From contig JAUIRK010000908.1 of the NCBI GenBank assembly GCA_030549495.1, positions 248,001-312,000 of the forward strand: a stretch of DNA of 64,000 bases, read 5' to 3'. This DNA comes from Nectonema munidae (Eukaryota; Nematomorpha; Nectonematoida; Nectonematidae). The number at the start of each line of letters is the position of its first letter. The stretch's first letter is position 1. Both the position numbers and the translations under genes were made by a program. The notes beneath the pieces are model-generated. The model was not told the origin of the DNA. It did not search any database and saw only the letters and a list, made by a program, of their open reading frames with translations. Of the stretch, positions 11,486-22,119 are shown one piece after another.

Positions 11486-11677
11486 ATCTGGCAAGACCAT
11501 GGGAGACAACAAAAAGGAACAACGAAATGTATAGAAAGTATATGTAACATACAAAGTATAGGCGTTTGCCAGATATACTATATCAGTGGTCTGGCAAGAC
11601 CACGTGAGACAACAAAAATAAACAACAAAATGTATAGAAAGTATATGTAACATACAAAGTATAGGCGTCTGCCAGAT
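11486..11677. repeat. Two tandem 89-bp units with inverted termini (period 103 bp)
   Basis: Unit 1 (11,486-11,574) and unit 2 (11,589-11,677) are nearly identical. Each begins TCTGGCAAGACCA and ends GCGTTTGCCAGAT or GCGTCTGCCAGAT, so its two ends are imperfect inverted repeats (ATCTGGCAA facing TTGCCAGAT). The interior shares TGTATAGAAAGTATATG and TAACATACAAAGTATAGG. A third, partial and inverted copy lies at 19,711-19,737. Units of this kind can be tiny fold-back elements. The minus-strand ORF across them is a shadow of the repeat. Confidence 0.8.
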
Positions 11678-12575
11678 ATCTATCGATATCGATAGCTTGG
11701 CAAATCTCCGGAGGCATTTCCTATGCAGAAAAGCGTTAGCCAACTATATAGTATATAAAGTTCGAAAATTTTGAACACTTGTAACTTTTCTTGAGGTCAT
11801 TATAAAACCACCAAACTTGACATATGTGTTAAGAAGAAAAAGTTTTTGATTGTATCAAATTTTTATCAAGTTTCATTGAATTTTATTAAAATTAGAAGAC
11901 ATTGAGATTTTAAAAAAAAAGTGACATAGTCTATATATCTTTACATAACCACCTAGTGGGTAGTTCTTTGGAGGCATATTTATGATTTCTCTCCGTGAAA
12001 TTTTCTTTGTGTATAGTGAATAAGTGATATAAAATTATTCGGAGGCAAATTAACCCCTGTAATATTGAAGATTGAACGACATACTTGATAGTTTAAATTT
12101 AAGACTAATTCAGAATGATTTATTTTTTTTATTCTATCCACTTTTTGTGTTTTATATTTCGCCACAAATAATAAAAAAATCAGTATACAAGTTACTTTAA
12201 TAAAAATTGTTTGAAAAATTTCTTTACATTGCCTCCTTTGTTATTAAACGATAAAAACTTGGCATCAAAACTTCAGGTGTATTTTAAAAATTCATTATTT
12301 ATAAATGTTGAAGTTACTCAAAGTCACATAAATTTGTACGAATTTAATGATTAAGAGTGCCCGTAATGTATTCTTTAACAAAAGATCCAATTTTGTTGAA
12401 ATTATTTGGCATTTTTGTGCCACTCATCAGTCATCTCAACTCGCTTTCTGTTATTCTTTTTCCATATCCTAAGCCTAAAAAATCTCTTATTCTTTTTGTA
12501 TAACGTTATTTTAAAAATGAGACATTCTAACCCTAAGCCCAAAAATCTCTTATTTTCTTTCTAATACTTCTTTAA
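11678..12575. other. AT-rich stretch with no recognised gene
   Basis: This stretch contains ATCGATATCGAT palindromic sequence at about 11,680-11,695 and an imperfect duplication of CCTAAGCC..AAATCTCTTATT near 12,469 and 12,531. No coding region was recognised. Confidence 0.45.
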
Positions 12576-12596
12576 CAGTGATTCCCAACCTTTTTT
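12576..12596. repeat. Terminal inverted repeat of the Buster-type hAT element (one end only)
   Basis: CAGTGATTCCCAACCTTTTT is the classic terminus of this hAT group, next to the C-terminal end of the transposase. No partner was found beyond 14,100. Confidence 0.75.
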
Positions 12597-14087
12597 GTTC
12601 TTGCACCCCTAAAAAAATTAAACTATGATATCGCACCTCATATTTAAATTTGATCTTATAAAATTGAAGCAAACAAAATTTTTACTAAAACTTTATATGA
12701 TGCCTAGTTTTTTTACACAAAATAAATTTTTTATTATTAAAGCATCAATGACTTTTTTGCTTTACCAACTCTTCAAAATTAGGAACTATATTACTGATAG
12801 CAAGACGTAGATCTGCTTGTGTATTTAAACGGTTTCTGGATTTTGTTTTTTAATAAAAGAAGAGTACTAAATCCTGTTTCCTACAAGTAAGTAGTGGCAA
12901 ATGGTATCAACACATTTAGAGCCTTTTCACAAAGTTTTAGAAACATATTCACGGCTAAACACCAAAATTTCTCTAAAGTTGTTTTTTCAAACTCCATTTT
13001 GAGCATACGATTTGAGCGCAATTCTATAAAATCCTCTTTAAGCTCCGTATGATCTGACATTGTATGGATTTATAATCCATTCATCATAATTTTCAAAATA
13101 CTTATCAAAAGACAACGACAGTATTTCCAGATGTGTCACGACTTCTTTGCAAACACTAGGAAGCAAACCTGATGCTTCGTGTTCACTTACAACTTCTTCA
13201 AGAAACGGAAAGTTAGAAAAATTAGATCTCTTCACTCGTTGATACCATAAATACAGTTTTTCTTTAAATGCATTTAGCTTTTCATAACAATTCAAAATAT
13301 ATATGTTTCTGTCTTGAAGCGACAAGCTAAATCGTTCATTCTAGCAAATATATCAGCCAAATACGCAAGAAAATGATTAAACTCTTGAAAATCCAATTCT
13401 TCAAAAAGATTACATTGAGATTCCTGTAAAAATAATTTAATTAGCTTTCTTAGTTGAAAAAATCTAGTTAAAATTTTTCCACGTAAAAGCCAGCGGACCT
13501 CTGTGTGAAACTAAATGTTCACTTTCAAGATTTTCACAAAGTAACATAAAAAGACGGTGATTTGAAGCACAACCTCGAATCCAGTTAACCACTTTTACAG
13601 TGTTATCTAAAGCTTTTTTTAACATTGGAGGTAATGTCTTTGATGCCAAAGCATGGCGATGAAGAAAGCAATGAGTACCTTGCAAATGAGGAATCTCTTG
13701 TTTCATTAAGTTTATGAATCCAGACTTATTACCAAGCATATAGAAGGTAATCATATCTGTGCAAACAGATCCAATAATTTGAAGATCTGATTTATGTTTT
13801 TTGAAAAAGTCTTCTACTAACTGAAACACATCTTTTCCTCGAATTGTTGTTATTAGTTCCTCACAGAAAAGAAAGTTTTCTTTTACGCTCTCTTCATGAA
13901 CATACCTTACTAGAGCAATAAGTTGGCTACAATTTGAAACATCTGTAGTCTCATCTGACTGAAGAAAAATTTTTAAAGTATTGGACTTTATCTGTAATAT
14001 GAGACTCCATGTCAAAATTAAAATTTTTATTCTTATAAAAAGTTTTTTATACATTTCAAGTATGTAGAATTTAATGGTGATGTTCAT
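12576..14087 (-). pseudogene. Decayed hAT transposase of the Buster group (ZBED5/FAM200/SCAND3-like)
   Basis: The minus strand carries successive pieces of a hAT transposase. The largest piece (13,464-14,087) includes LQSDETTDVSNCSQLIALVR, the first catalytic Asp region, and then GTHCFLHRHALASKTLP, a signature of the ZBED5/FAM200 group. A second piece, in another frame over about 13,330-13,480, reads RGKILTRFFQLRKLIKLFL and then HFLAYLADIFARMNDL. A third (13,038-13,325) continues with KLNAFKEKLYLWYQRVKRSN. The C-terminal dimerisation region follows at 12,750-13,040, with TTLEKFWCLAVN, ETGFSTLLLLKNK and then, in another frame, RLAISNIVPNFEELVKQKSH before a stop. At least three frame changes and one internal stop are visible. 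The transposon end CAGTGATTCCCAACC lies at 12,576, about 170 bp past the coding end. The BED zinc finger and opposite end were not found, so the copy is truncated on the N-terminal side. Confidence 0.9.
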
Positions 14088-15154
14088 TTTTTATGAAATC
14101 AATAAAACCTGTCGAAAAAATCGATTAAACCTGTAAGTCAATGTCAAATATATAAACATAAAAATAACTTCTACTTGCAGTATTTCTCTGGTAATTATTT
14201 CCTTAATTTATTTAATAAATCTAAATTTAGGTGTTTAATTCACTCAAAATATTTCATTCTACAGTAACTTATGTAACTCAATAGGACCTCCATCTATTTG
14301 ACTACAAATTCGTTATCGGCTCGTAATCTCCACGTCATATTATAATTTACAGTATGTAATTTTGCTAATCATTCTATGGTGATCCTTTCTTGGTAGCTCT
14401 TTTTTCATTAGAAATTTATATTCTTCAATGTGTGTTCGAAAAATTTTTTATAATGATAAAATTACTTTTTTCTTCTCTCAAAGCATTCTGATTAGAGAAT
14501 CTTCTTGATGATCTTAGACTTTTTTATCAGGCCTGAATATTTGTCAACCAATCTCATTTCAAAGGTTTTTTTCTGATGAATCATTCGTGATGTTCATTGT
14601 TCAATTACAAAAATTTGTCCACGTTCTTCATTTAAAAAATTATCTCTCACGCAAAAGGAAAAATATGCACAAATTCAATTTAAATTAAAAATATCTTGAT
14701 AGTGACTAAATTCTCACATATTAGCATCTGTGCCATTTTTGATAAATCTGACCTATTCTAAATTTTCAGATTTCCTACCCATCTTAGCTAAATGTTAATT
14801 GTAATCCTAGATGATAAGCTATAGATTTAAATATTTTTCATTTGTAAAAGAGAAACTTCTTTTTCACACTCAAAATTTTGAAGCATTTAATATTATATAA
14901 TTAAACCACTTCCTAGTTCATTAGAACATGGTAGATCTTTCATTTAGTCAAGATACATATTTTTATTATTTGTTTTGATCACATGTTCTCTTTTCAGTTA
15001 GTTTTCAACTTGGTTTTATAATACGTTTTGTTTTTTTAATAAATATTTCATACTCAAGATGATTGTAGAAAGTATTATAAGCCAAAATATACAAAAAAAA
15101 AGGATATTTTTACTATATACCTAATATGCAGCCATTTTTTGAAAATTTTTTACA
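14088..15154. other. AT-rich stretch with no recognised gene
   Basis: The missing N-terminal half of the hAT transposase would be expected here, but no BED finger (Cys-x2-Cys...His) or CACTG terminus can be seen. No other feature. Confidence 0.4.
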
Positions 15155-16490
15155 GAACTGATTTTCAGGCATACATTACTAATTCAATTGCCACTTCGAG
15201 ATATTTTTTAACCGTATTATCCAAAATCCAGTACAGAAATAAAATAAGCATAGTCGATTTGATATAAAACAGATATTTTATTTTTTTGAAGACAGTATCT
15301 AGAAGTAAACTGCAAATCTGATTGAAGCTTTGTGATATTTTAAAACCATAAATGCCAAACCTGATTCCAAAAATGAAACCAGCATTTTCCATTTGGCATA
15401 AAAACAGATATTTTATTTAAATTTCAAAAATATTTCTGTAGACATTAGACGTACGAACATTTGATTGACACTTTTAGACATTTAAAACCTCTAAATGCAA
15501 AAAATGATTTCAGAAATAAAAATTATCATGGTCGAATTGGTATAAAAACATATATTTCATGTAAAATTAGAGAGAATATTTTGGGATATAGTTTTCAGAC
15601 ATAAACAACAAATTTGATTAACACTAGCAGTAAAACCTCTCAATCGAAAACTGTGTTCAGAAATGAAATCATCATGATCTATTTGCTATAAAAACATATA
15701 TTTCATGTAAAATTTGAATCAATATCTTTGGAAACAAATTTTAGAACCAAACGCAAATTTGATTGATACTTATGTCTTTTCAAATTCAAACTGCAAAAAT
15801 TGAGTCCATAAATGAAACTAGCATGGTTGATTTTGTATAAAAACATATATTTAATTGTAAAATTTGAATGAATGTTTTTCGAGACAATTTTTAGAAGTAA
15901 ACCGCAAATTTGATTAACACGTATAGGTATTTTCACATTCTAAATGTAAAAAATGAGTTCAGAAATGAAAACAGCATGATTGATTTGGTATAAAAATATA
16001 TATTTCATGTAATATTGAGAGAATATTTTTGAAGATAGTTTTTAGAAGTAAACCGCTAATTTGATTGACATTGACAGATATTTTAAAACATCTAAATGTG
16101 AAAAATGAGTCCAGAAATGAAACCAGCATAGCCGATTTAGTATAACACATATATTTTATGTAAAATGTGAAGGAATGTTTTTGGAGACAATTTTCAAAAG
16201 TAAACCGCAAATTTGATTAATACTTATAAGTATTTTCAAATTCTAAATGTAAAAAATGAGTCCAGAAATGAAAACAACATGATCGATTTGGTATAAAACA
16301 TATATTTTATATAAAATGTGAAGGAATGTTTTTGGGGACAATTTTCAGAAGTAAACCGCAAATTTGATTAACACTTGTAGGTATTTTCAAATCCTAAATG
16401 TAAAAAATGAGTCCAGAAATGAAAACAACATGTCCGATTTAGTATAAAAACATATATTTTATATAAAATTTGAAGGTATATTTTATTAGA
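15155..16490. repeat. Diverged tandem repeat, about nine copies with a period of about 150 bp
   Basis: The block GAGTCCAGAAATGAAA, or a close variant, recurs at about 15,363, 15,506, 15,655, 15,802, 15,955, 16,107, 16,258 and 16,409. The spacing is 143-153 bp and settles at 151 in the last copies. Each unit also carries AAACATATATTTTAT, GAATGTTTTTGGAGACA, AGAAGTAAACCGCAAATTTG and a TAAATGTAAAAAATG end. Copies on the right are more alike than those on the left. Minus-strand ORFs of about 75-83 codons here are repeat shadows. Confidence 0.93.
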
Positions 16491-17080
16491 TATATTTTTG
16501 ATCAATCAAAATTTAATTGACATTTTCTAAAAATTAGCCATGATTATTGAAAAAATTAAATATATATATTCAAATTGACAAATAAAAAAATAATTTAAAA
16601 TCATAATCATTGATTCAGTGTTGCCAGATCTACGGATTTATCCGTATTTTACGGATTTTTGAGACAAAAATTGTCTACGGATATTCTACGGACCGATTTT
16701 TCTACGGATTTTTGCCACTAAATTTATGAATAATTTCTTTCCTTTTATCGAAAAAAAGAGCTTATTAAACTTTTCGTTGCCAGGCAGTAAGCTGTCACTA
16801 TTGTTCAAGTAAAAAAAAATCAAAAATGGCTTAATTCTCTTTGCTAGCATTTTTATTCATATTTTTTAATTTACTTTGAAAATTTTTCTAGAAATAAAAT
16901 AAATTATAAACGTTGTTTAAACGGTAGTGGTATACAATACAGTGTTTGGTTTTGTTTTTTCTCTAATTTGAACAGGATTTAAATCATGCGTGTCAAATTT
17001 TTTTTATTTATTTAACATTTTAATCTAAACCTTTTTTTATATGTATCATTTTAGTAAATCGAGTGATTTGACTTTGTAAG

Positions 17081-18559
17081 ATGTTAGATTCAGATAGTTC
17101 TGTTTTTCATACTCCTTCCCCCAAGAAAAAATCACGCCTACAAAAAAATATGAGTAATCTTATAAAAGTGAGTGGGAGAAAAAGTTAAGCTCGCTGAAAA
17201 GTGGTGGATCAGAAGGTATAGCCTTTTGTAAATTATGCTCTAAAAAGCTATTGGTTGGTAAGCATGGAATTAAAGACCTCGAAAAACATGCTAAAACTAC
17301 AATCCACGTTAAAAACAAAAAAACTGTAAGGGAAACCGTAAAAAAAGCTTTCAAGTCTTTTACTAAAGAAAAATGTCAAAATCCAGTCAACAAATCGGAG
17401 GTTATTTTTTGCAATTGGATTGTGGAGCACAACTTATCTTTTCTTCTCGCTGATCATTTTTCCGAACTTTTACCGAAATTGTGCCCTGATTCAGAAATTG
17501 CAAAAAAAATTCAATCCAAACGAACTAAAGCAACATGTATTATTACGTCTGCGATCGCTCCTTGAAAATCAAACCATAAACTTCATGAAAAGCAATTATT
17601 ATAGTCTAATGATGGAAGAGAGTACAGATAGAGGAGATCGTAAGTATGCAGCAATTACACTATTGCCTGAAATGCAGATCACACTCAAGTCGTTTTTAAC
17701 AAGATTTGTGAGACCCGATGATATTTCTTCGAAGCAAGATCCAACGACCGTTTGTATTGATATGGAATTTCAGTTACCTGATGAGACTATTTTTATAGGT
17801 TATTAAACGCGTGTTTTTAAAAAGATAATAAGGATGAGATTGACAGATATGAACTGAAAGAATTCATGAGGTTATTTTGTCTTTTTTCTAGTAATATAAG
17901 AAATTATTATGTTCGAGCTGTTAAACGATTCAAAGCAAAGCTACCCTTTGGAGATCTCATTTTAGGCCATCTTCGTATTTTGGATCCAAATGAAAGAACT
18001 AAAATTACGGCTTTATCAGGCATTTTTTAACATCATTTAGTTAACATCAAATTATGAAATTTATATCTTTAGTTAATGCTTTAGTAGAAAGGTTTCCGCA
18101 CATTGTCCCTCTGGAATGGTTTGGATCAATTGACAGACGAGTTTTTAGATTATCAATTTATGAAAATCCCCTCTGATTTGGAAAATTGTGAGGTTGACGC
18201 TTTTTTGGGGATAACTTTGCAAATTAGAAACCTTAGAGGGAAAAATAAGATTCCCATTACTTTGTGAACTAATGATAGCATTGTTAGTTTTACCTTATTC
18301 AAATGCAGACTGTGAGCGTCTTTTCAGGTATAGCTTTGAGTAATTTTTTTTCTTTTGAATAAATAATGTTTTTTCTCTTCTTTAGCATTATCAACAATAT
18401 TAAAACAAATAAAAGAAATTAGCTTGATCTTTCAACAATATCAGGGCTTCTGCATGTCAAAACTAACGACCCAGGTGTACTTTGTTACAACTACGATCCG
18501 TCAGAAAGTGTCGTTAAAATTTCATCGTTTGTTACTCCAAAAGCATCACACAATTAAAT
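17081..18559 (+). pseudogene. hAT transposase (BED finger, RNase-H-like core, DCERLFS C-terminal motif), decayed
   Basis: A possible ATG at 17,081 opens MLDSDSSVFHTPSPKKKSR; the frame then shifts. A BED-like finger follows: FCKLCSKKLLVGKHGIKDL then KHAKTTIH (about 17,221-17,310). The frame that stays open to 17,565 includes CNWIVEHNLSFLLADHF and PDSEIAKKIQSKRTKAT, a conserved block of one hAT subgroup. The core continues in another frame (about 17,545-17,806) with NYYSLMMEESTDRGDRKYAA, around the first catalytic acidic residue. Further pieces include RNYYVRAVKRFKAKLPFGDL and LVERFPHIVP. The C-terminus reads IALLVLPYSNADCERLFS. A GT-AG intron of 58 bp (18,328-18,385) splits this last Ser codon and leads into IINNIKTNKRN, then a stop, then LDLSTISGLLHVKTNDPG. 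At least four frame changes or stops make it inactive. Confidence 0.85.
18328..18385 (+). other. Predicted 58-bp intron in the hAT transposase
   Basis: Donor CAG/GTATAG at 18,327/18,328 and a pyrimidine-rich acceptor ending TTCTTTAG at 18,385. Removing it joins CGTCTTTTCAG to CATTATC, giving RLFSII, which restores the conserved hAT C-terminal motif in frame. It is inferred from the protein motif; no transcript evidence is available. Confidence 0.7.
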
Positions 18560-18709
18560 ATTTAAAAGTTGATTATTATTTAAGTTTTTTTCAAATAAAT
18601 TTAATTTTCAATCAAAAATAATATGGAAGAACCGCCGTTCATTAAAAATTTGAATCTACAGATTTCTACGGATTTTTGATAAATTTTGCCTGGCGACACT
18701 GTTGATTCA

Positions 18710-19990
18710 TTATGTAAAAAAGTTTCGGCAAAGCATACAACTTGTGAAATTAACAAATTAAATTATCTTATTTACTATAATAATAACAGTTTACAAAACC
18801 TAAAATATTTCAAAAAATATTAGATAACATCAATGAGATTGTGTAAAATGAGTAAAAAATCGAGGCAAAAAAATATTTTTTATCTAAAAACTCCCATTTT
18901 TTGGTATACGTAAAAAGAAAAACATTATAGTCACGTTAGGAAAATCTCTAAACAAGTCACCGTTTCATTTTTTAAAGTTGTTGTTGGCTTTCCCACATTT
19001 AAAACATTTTTTCTCTTAAATTTTTTATTATCTAAAATTAAATTATAATATAAAAACAATAAAAAGGAAAAAAACTAAAAAGACTTACATATTCACAAAC
19101 CGATTATAATATTTTATTTGTATTCATTTTAAATATTAATTGATTTTTAAAAATCAATACTTAAATTGATCAATTTTTATAGAAAATATTAGTAAATATA
19201 TTTAATAAAAATAGTTCATCTTTCTATATTAAATTTAATTTTTTTGTGTACTTTTTATTCTAGGAAATGTAAACAAAATTTTTATTTATTATTTGATTTT
19301 ATTTCAATATTGTTTTTTCTATGCAAATTATTTCTCTACCATATATACGTACATATTCTGTTACTTGTTTTTTTTCTTTGAAAAATATTTTTCTTCCGAG
19401 TGACATAGCTTTGAATATCGATATAACAGAAATGAAGGAAAAAACAAAACTTTTAACATTTTTTCAATTATAAAAAATATATATACATTAAATTTAGCGA
19501 AATTATATTTTTTCTGAATAAGAGACTCAATTTCTATAAGTAAGTAAAGTTTCATTTGATTATATTGTGTCATTGCTTAGTAATCGACTGAAGTAATTGC
19601 TTAGTTAAATTCTACCAAAACATTTATCTAATAACTACTACTAATCATACAAAGTTATACATTCACGTAGGCGCTGTATACACTCTGTTTAAAAGGATTG
19701 CTTGAATATTTGGTCTCCCGTGGTATTTCCAGACCAGTAATTTTGAAAATTGCAAAAAAAATTTGCCCTCAATAATTTTGAGGATGTGGGCCCCTGTAGA
19801 TGATTTCTAATTTGTGTCATACTTTCTTGAAATCACCAACTACCTGAATATACTCAATATGAAATTTGAAGCTGTGTCTAGTATGCAAATAGGTGTATAA
19901 ATAAGTACGTGGGAAAAACATTTTGCTACGAAAAATCTTGACACTTTCCCTTTGCTGAAAAGCTAAATTCAGTTGTGTGTTATTCATGAA
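18710..19990. other. AT-rich stretch with no recognised gene
   Basis: Apart from the repeat fragment at 19,711-19,737, nothing is recognised up to the TATA box near 20,011. The part from about 19,650 is less AT-rich than the rest and could be the upstream region of the candidate small gene that follows. Confidence 0.4.
19711..19737 (-). repeat. Partial inverted copy of the 89-bp unit seen at 11,486-11,677
   Basis: The reverse complement starts TGGTCTGGAAATACCAC and continues GGGAGACCA. It resembles TGGTCTGGCAAGACCAC then GTGAGACA at the start of the second 89-bp unit. Only the end is recognisable. Confidence 0.45.
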
Positions 19991-20010
19991 GTACACCTGA
20001 CTGCGTGCAA

Positions 20011-20019
20011 CTATAAAAG
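20011..20019 (+). promoter_or_regulatory. Candidate TATA box
   Basis: CTATAAAAG is a strong match to the TATA consensus. It lies 54 bp before the ATG of a signal-peptide-like ORF, which would leave a short 5' leader of about 25-30 bases. Confidence 0.5.
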
Positions 20020-20065
20020 AGTGCAGAGGGAATTCGACAAACTATACAGCAAAGTAAAGCAGGAA

Positions 20066-20134
20066 ATGAAGTCTAAGCATTTTATGACGTTGCTATTAAT
20101 TTTCATTCCTCTACTCAACGTTCGAGTGCCTTAG
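20066..20134 (+). CDS. Candidate first exon of a small secreted peptide (signal-peptide-like ORF)
   Basis: The ATG at 20,066 has purines around it (GGAAATGAAG, G at -3) and opens a 22-codon frame, MKSKHFMTLLLIFIPLLNVR then VP. It has the layout of a secretory signal: a short basic start (Lys 2, Lys 4), then a hydrophobic core (LLLIFIPLL). A TATA box 54 bp upstream and a leader of normal length add weight. The frame ends at TAG 20,132-20,134. GTTCGA and GTGCCT near the end could serve as weak splice donors, so the rest of a gene could lie downstream, but I found no matching mature-peptide exon. It may be a decayed copy or a chance ORF. No family is recognised. Confidence 0.35.
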   Translation: MKSKHFMTLLLIFIPLLNVRVP

Positions 20135-20468
20135 GCTTTAATACTACTTTTTGAAAATTTTTACTTATTTGATTGCAGAAAGAATTAAACTGTTTTTCAA
20201 TATTTCTTTTTCATGATATATATATCATTAGAAAGTCTATCGTTTGCTACATACTCTAGAATAATTTATTTTTGCAAAAGTTTTAAAAAATTTTAATAAA
20301 TGGACTTTACTTCGAAAAATTTGGTCTAAATTTTTGAAAAAATTACGGACCACCTTTTTATCGAAGCATAATGTGAAGATTTTAAAAAAAAATTGAATGA
20401 AAATGGTATCATTGGAAAGGACTCTTTGTGGTTAACATAGGCTAGGTTATACAAATAAATATATTTTC

Positions 20469-20892
20469 ATTTTTCCAAAATCTGCTTTTATGTGAGGTCA
20501 GTCAAGTTTTATCTAGTTTCAAAAAATACCAATAATAATTAACGTTCTTAATTTATATAATATTTTTTCAATATTTTATATTCACAAAGGTAAAATATGA
20601 TTATTTACATTTTAAAATTTCATAGTTAAATAAAAACTGTCGAAAATTAATATATATTTTTTACTTTTTATGGGTCAGTATTTTATTTTTCCAAAATTCG
20701 CTTTTATGTGAGGTCAGTCAACTTTTATCTAGTTTCAAAAAATACCAATAATTAACGTGATGAGTTTATATATTATTTCTTCAAAATTTTATATTCACAA
20801 AGGTAGAATATGGTTTTTAACATTTTAAAATGTCATAGTTAAATAAAACTGTCGAAAATTAATATATATTTTTTACTTTTTATGGGTCAGTA
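20469..20892. repeat. Tandem duplication, two copies with a 216-bp period
   Basis: Copy 1 (20,469-20,684) and copy 2 (20,685-20,892) share TTTTATGTGAGGTCAGTCAA, AGTTTCAAAAAATACCAATA, TTTTATATTCACAAAGGTA and a common end TTTTTATGGGTCAGTA, with small indels. They are adjacent and in the same orientation. Confidence 0.92.
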
Positions 20893-21563
20893 GTATAGGT
20901 CAGTATAATATTTTTCAAGTGAAAAATGTCGATTAAATGTAAGAGTTTTGTTGGATAATCGTAGTCTACTTTTATTTAGTTTAGATACAACCTTTCTAAT
21001 TTTTAACGAAGGGCATTCGTTATATTTATACCGACAGTGTGCGAAGAATAAATCACATTATTGATTTGTTTTTAGAGCAAAATTATGCGAAGAAAGATGA
21101 ACACATGTTGCATTACACGTTTGTGAGCGCAGTGAATTCTTATCTCGCATACGCTTCACCACATCTTTAGCACGCGTGTGTGGTTTATTTTATCGGGCTA
21201 GTGTACGCTTAGTTTATTTGTAGTGTTCCTAGCTTTAATCTTAGTCAAATATTAAAACGCTTATAACTTTCACATTTCTCAACAAAATGCATCATGCGAT
21301 ATACCAAATTAAAGCATTTTTATGGGCTTTCAGAATACATTACTTATATCATAAGTCCTTAAGAAATACCATTTTACTGTTTATATTTTCCATGGGCTTC
21401 ATACCATTAATTAGCAGATAAGGGATGCATTTTAAACTAAAACAGTAATATATTTGAAGAAATATTTTTTCAGTATAAAGAGTTTAGAAAACTCTTCTCT
21501 AATATGTAATGATATATTCTCATAACCTGTACGGTTGAACGCGGGTAGACAACTTGCGTGTTA
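20893..21563. other. Stretch with no recognised gene, partly less AT-rich
   Basis: Positions about 21,000-21,240 have more G and C than their surroundings, but no ORF of useful length and no recognised element. Confidence 0.4.
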
Positions 21564-21860
21564 TCTCCAACCCGTATATTACGATGATTCTTCTCCAACC
21601 TGTATTCTACGATGATTCATCTCCAAACTATATACTACAATGATTCATCTCTAACCTGTATACTACGATGGTTTCTATTCCATGTACAAATAACTAGGGA
21701 GACAATGTTCAACTTTCTGTTCACATTCTGCTAGATGTAAGATTTGATATACCTCATTCGGGGAGACGATGCTACATAAGTTATTACCTATATACATTAT
21801 ACCTGTATACTACGTTGGTTCATCTCCAACCTGTATACTACGATGATTCATCTCCAACCT
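21564..21860. repeat. 28-bp minisatellite, about four plus two and a half copies
   Basis: Units of 28 bp of the form TCTCCAACCTGTATACTACG then ATGATTCA begin at 21,564, 21,592, 21,620 and 21,648. More follow at about 21,800-21,860. The two runs are separated by a larger duplicated block. Confidence 0.9.
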
Positions 21861-22091
21861 ATCAGTTCATATTTTGCTAGATGTAAGATTTGATATACCT
21901 CATTCGGGGAGAGGATGTTAGATAAGTTATTAATTTTTTCACGATATTAAATAATATATTTTATCAAATAATCAAAATAAAATTCTGTAATCAAAGAATC
22001 GAAAAATATTCTTTAAAAAATCAAAAAATATCAAACTTTCTGTTCATATTTTGCTACCTCATACGATGTTACAAAAGTTATTACCTATACT
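21718..22091. repeat. Larger repeated block interleaved with the minisatellite (three copies)
   Basis: The block TTCATATTTTGCTAGATG, then ATACCTCATTCGGGGAGA, then AAGTTATTA occurs at about 21,719 and 21,866 nearly intact. A shortened third copy lies at about 22,040-22,091. Minisatellite units sit between copies 1 and 2, so the whole zone is a compound repeat. Confidence 0.85.
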
Positions 22092-22119
22092 TTGCAATTT
22101 GCACGATTTTAAATATTAT

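Larger units (their letters stand above)
16616..18701 (+). mobile_element. hAT element with both ends, decayed transposase and an intron
   Basis: The left end CAGTGTTGCCAGATC (16,616) and the right end (CTGGCGACACTG, ending 18,701) form terminal inverted repeats of the form CAGTGTYGCCAG. TTGATT flanks both sides (16,610-16,615 and 18,702-18,707). On the right it continues as TTGATTCA, and on the left the same CA overlaps the terminus, so an 8-bp duplication that lost two bases is possible. CTACGGAT-type motifs are repeated just inside the left end and again inside the right end, as expected for subterminal transposase sites. The interior encodes a hAT transposase on the plus strand, described separately. 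Confidence 0.88.

Noticed and set aside
15165-16210. Three minus-strand frames of 75-83 codons with similar residues
   Set aside because: They are translations of the 150-bp tandem repeat, not a gene family.
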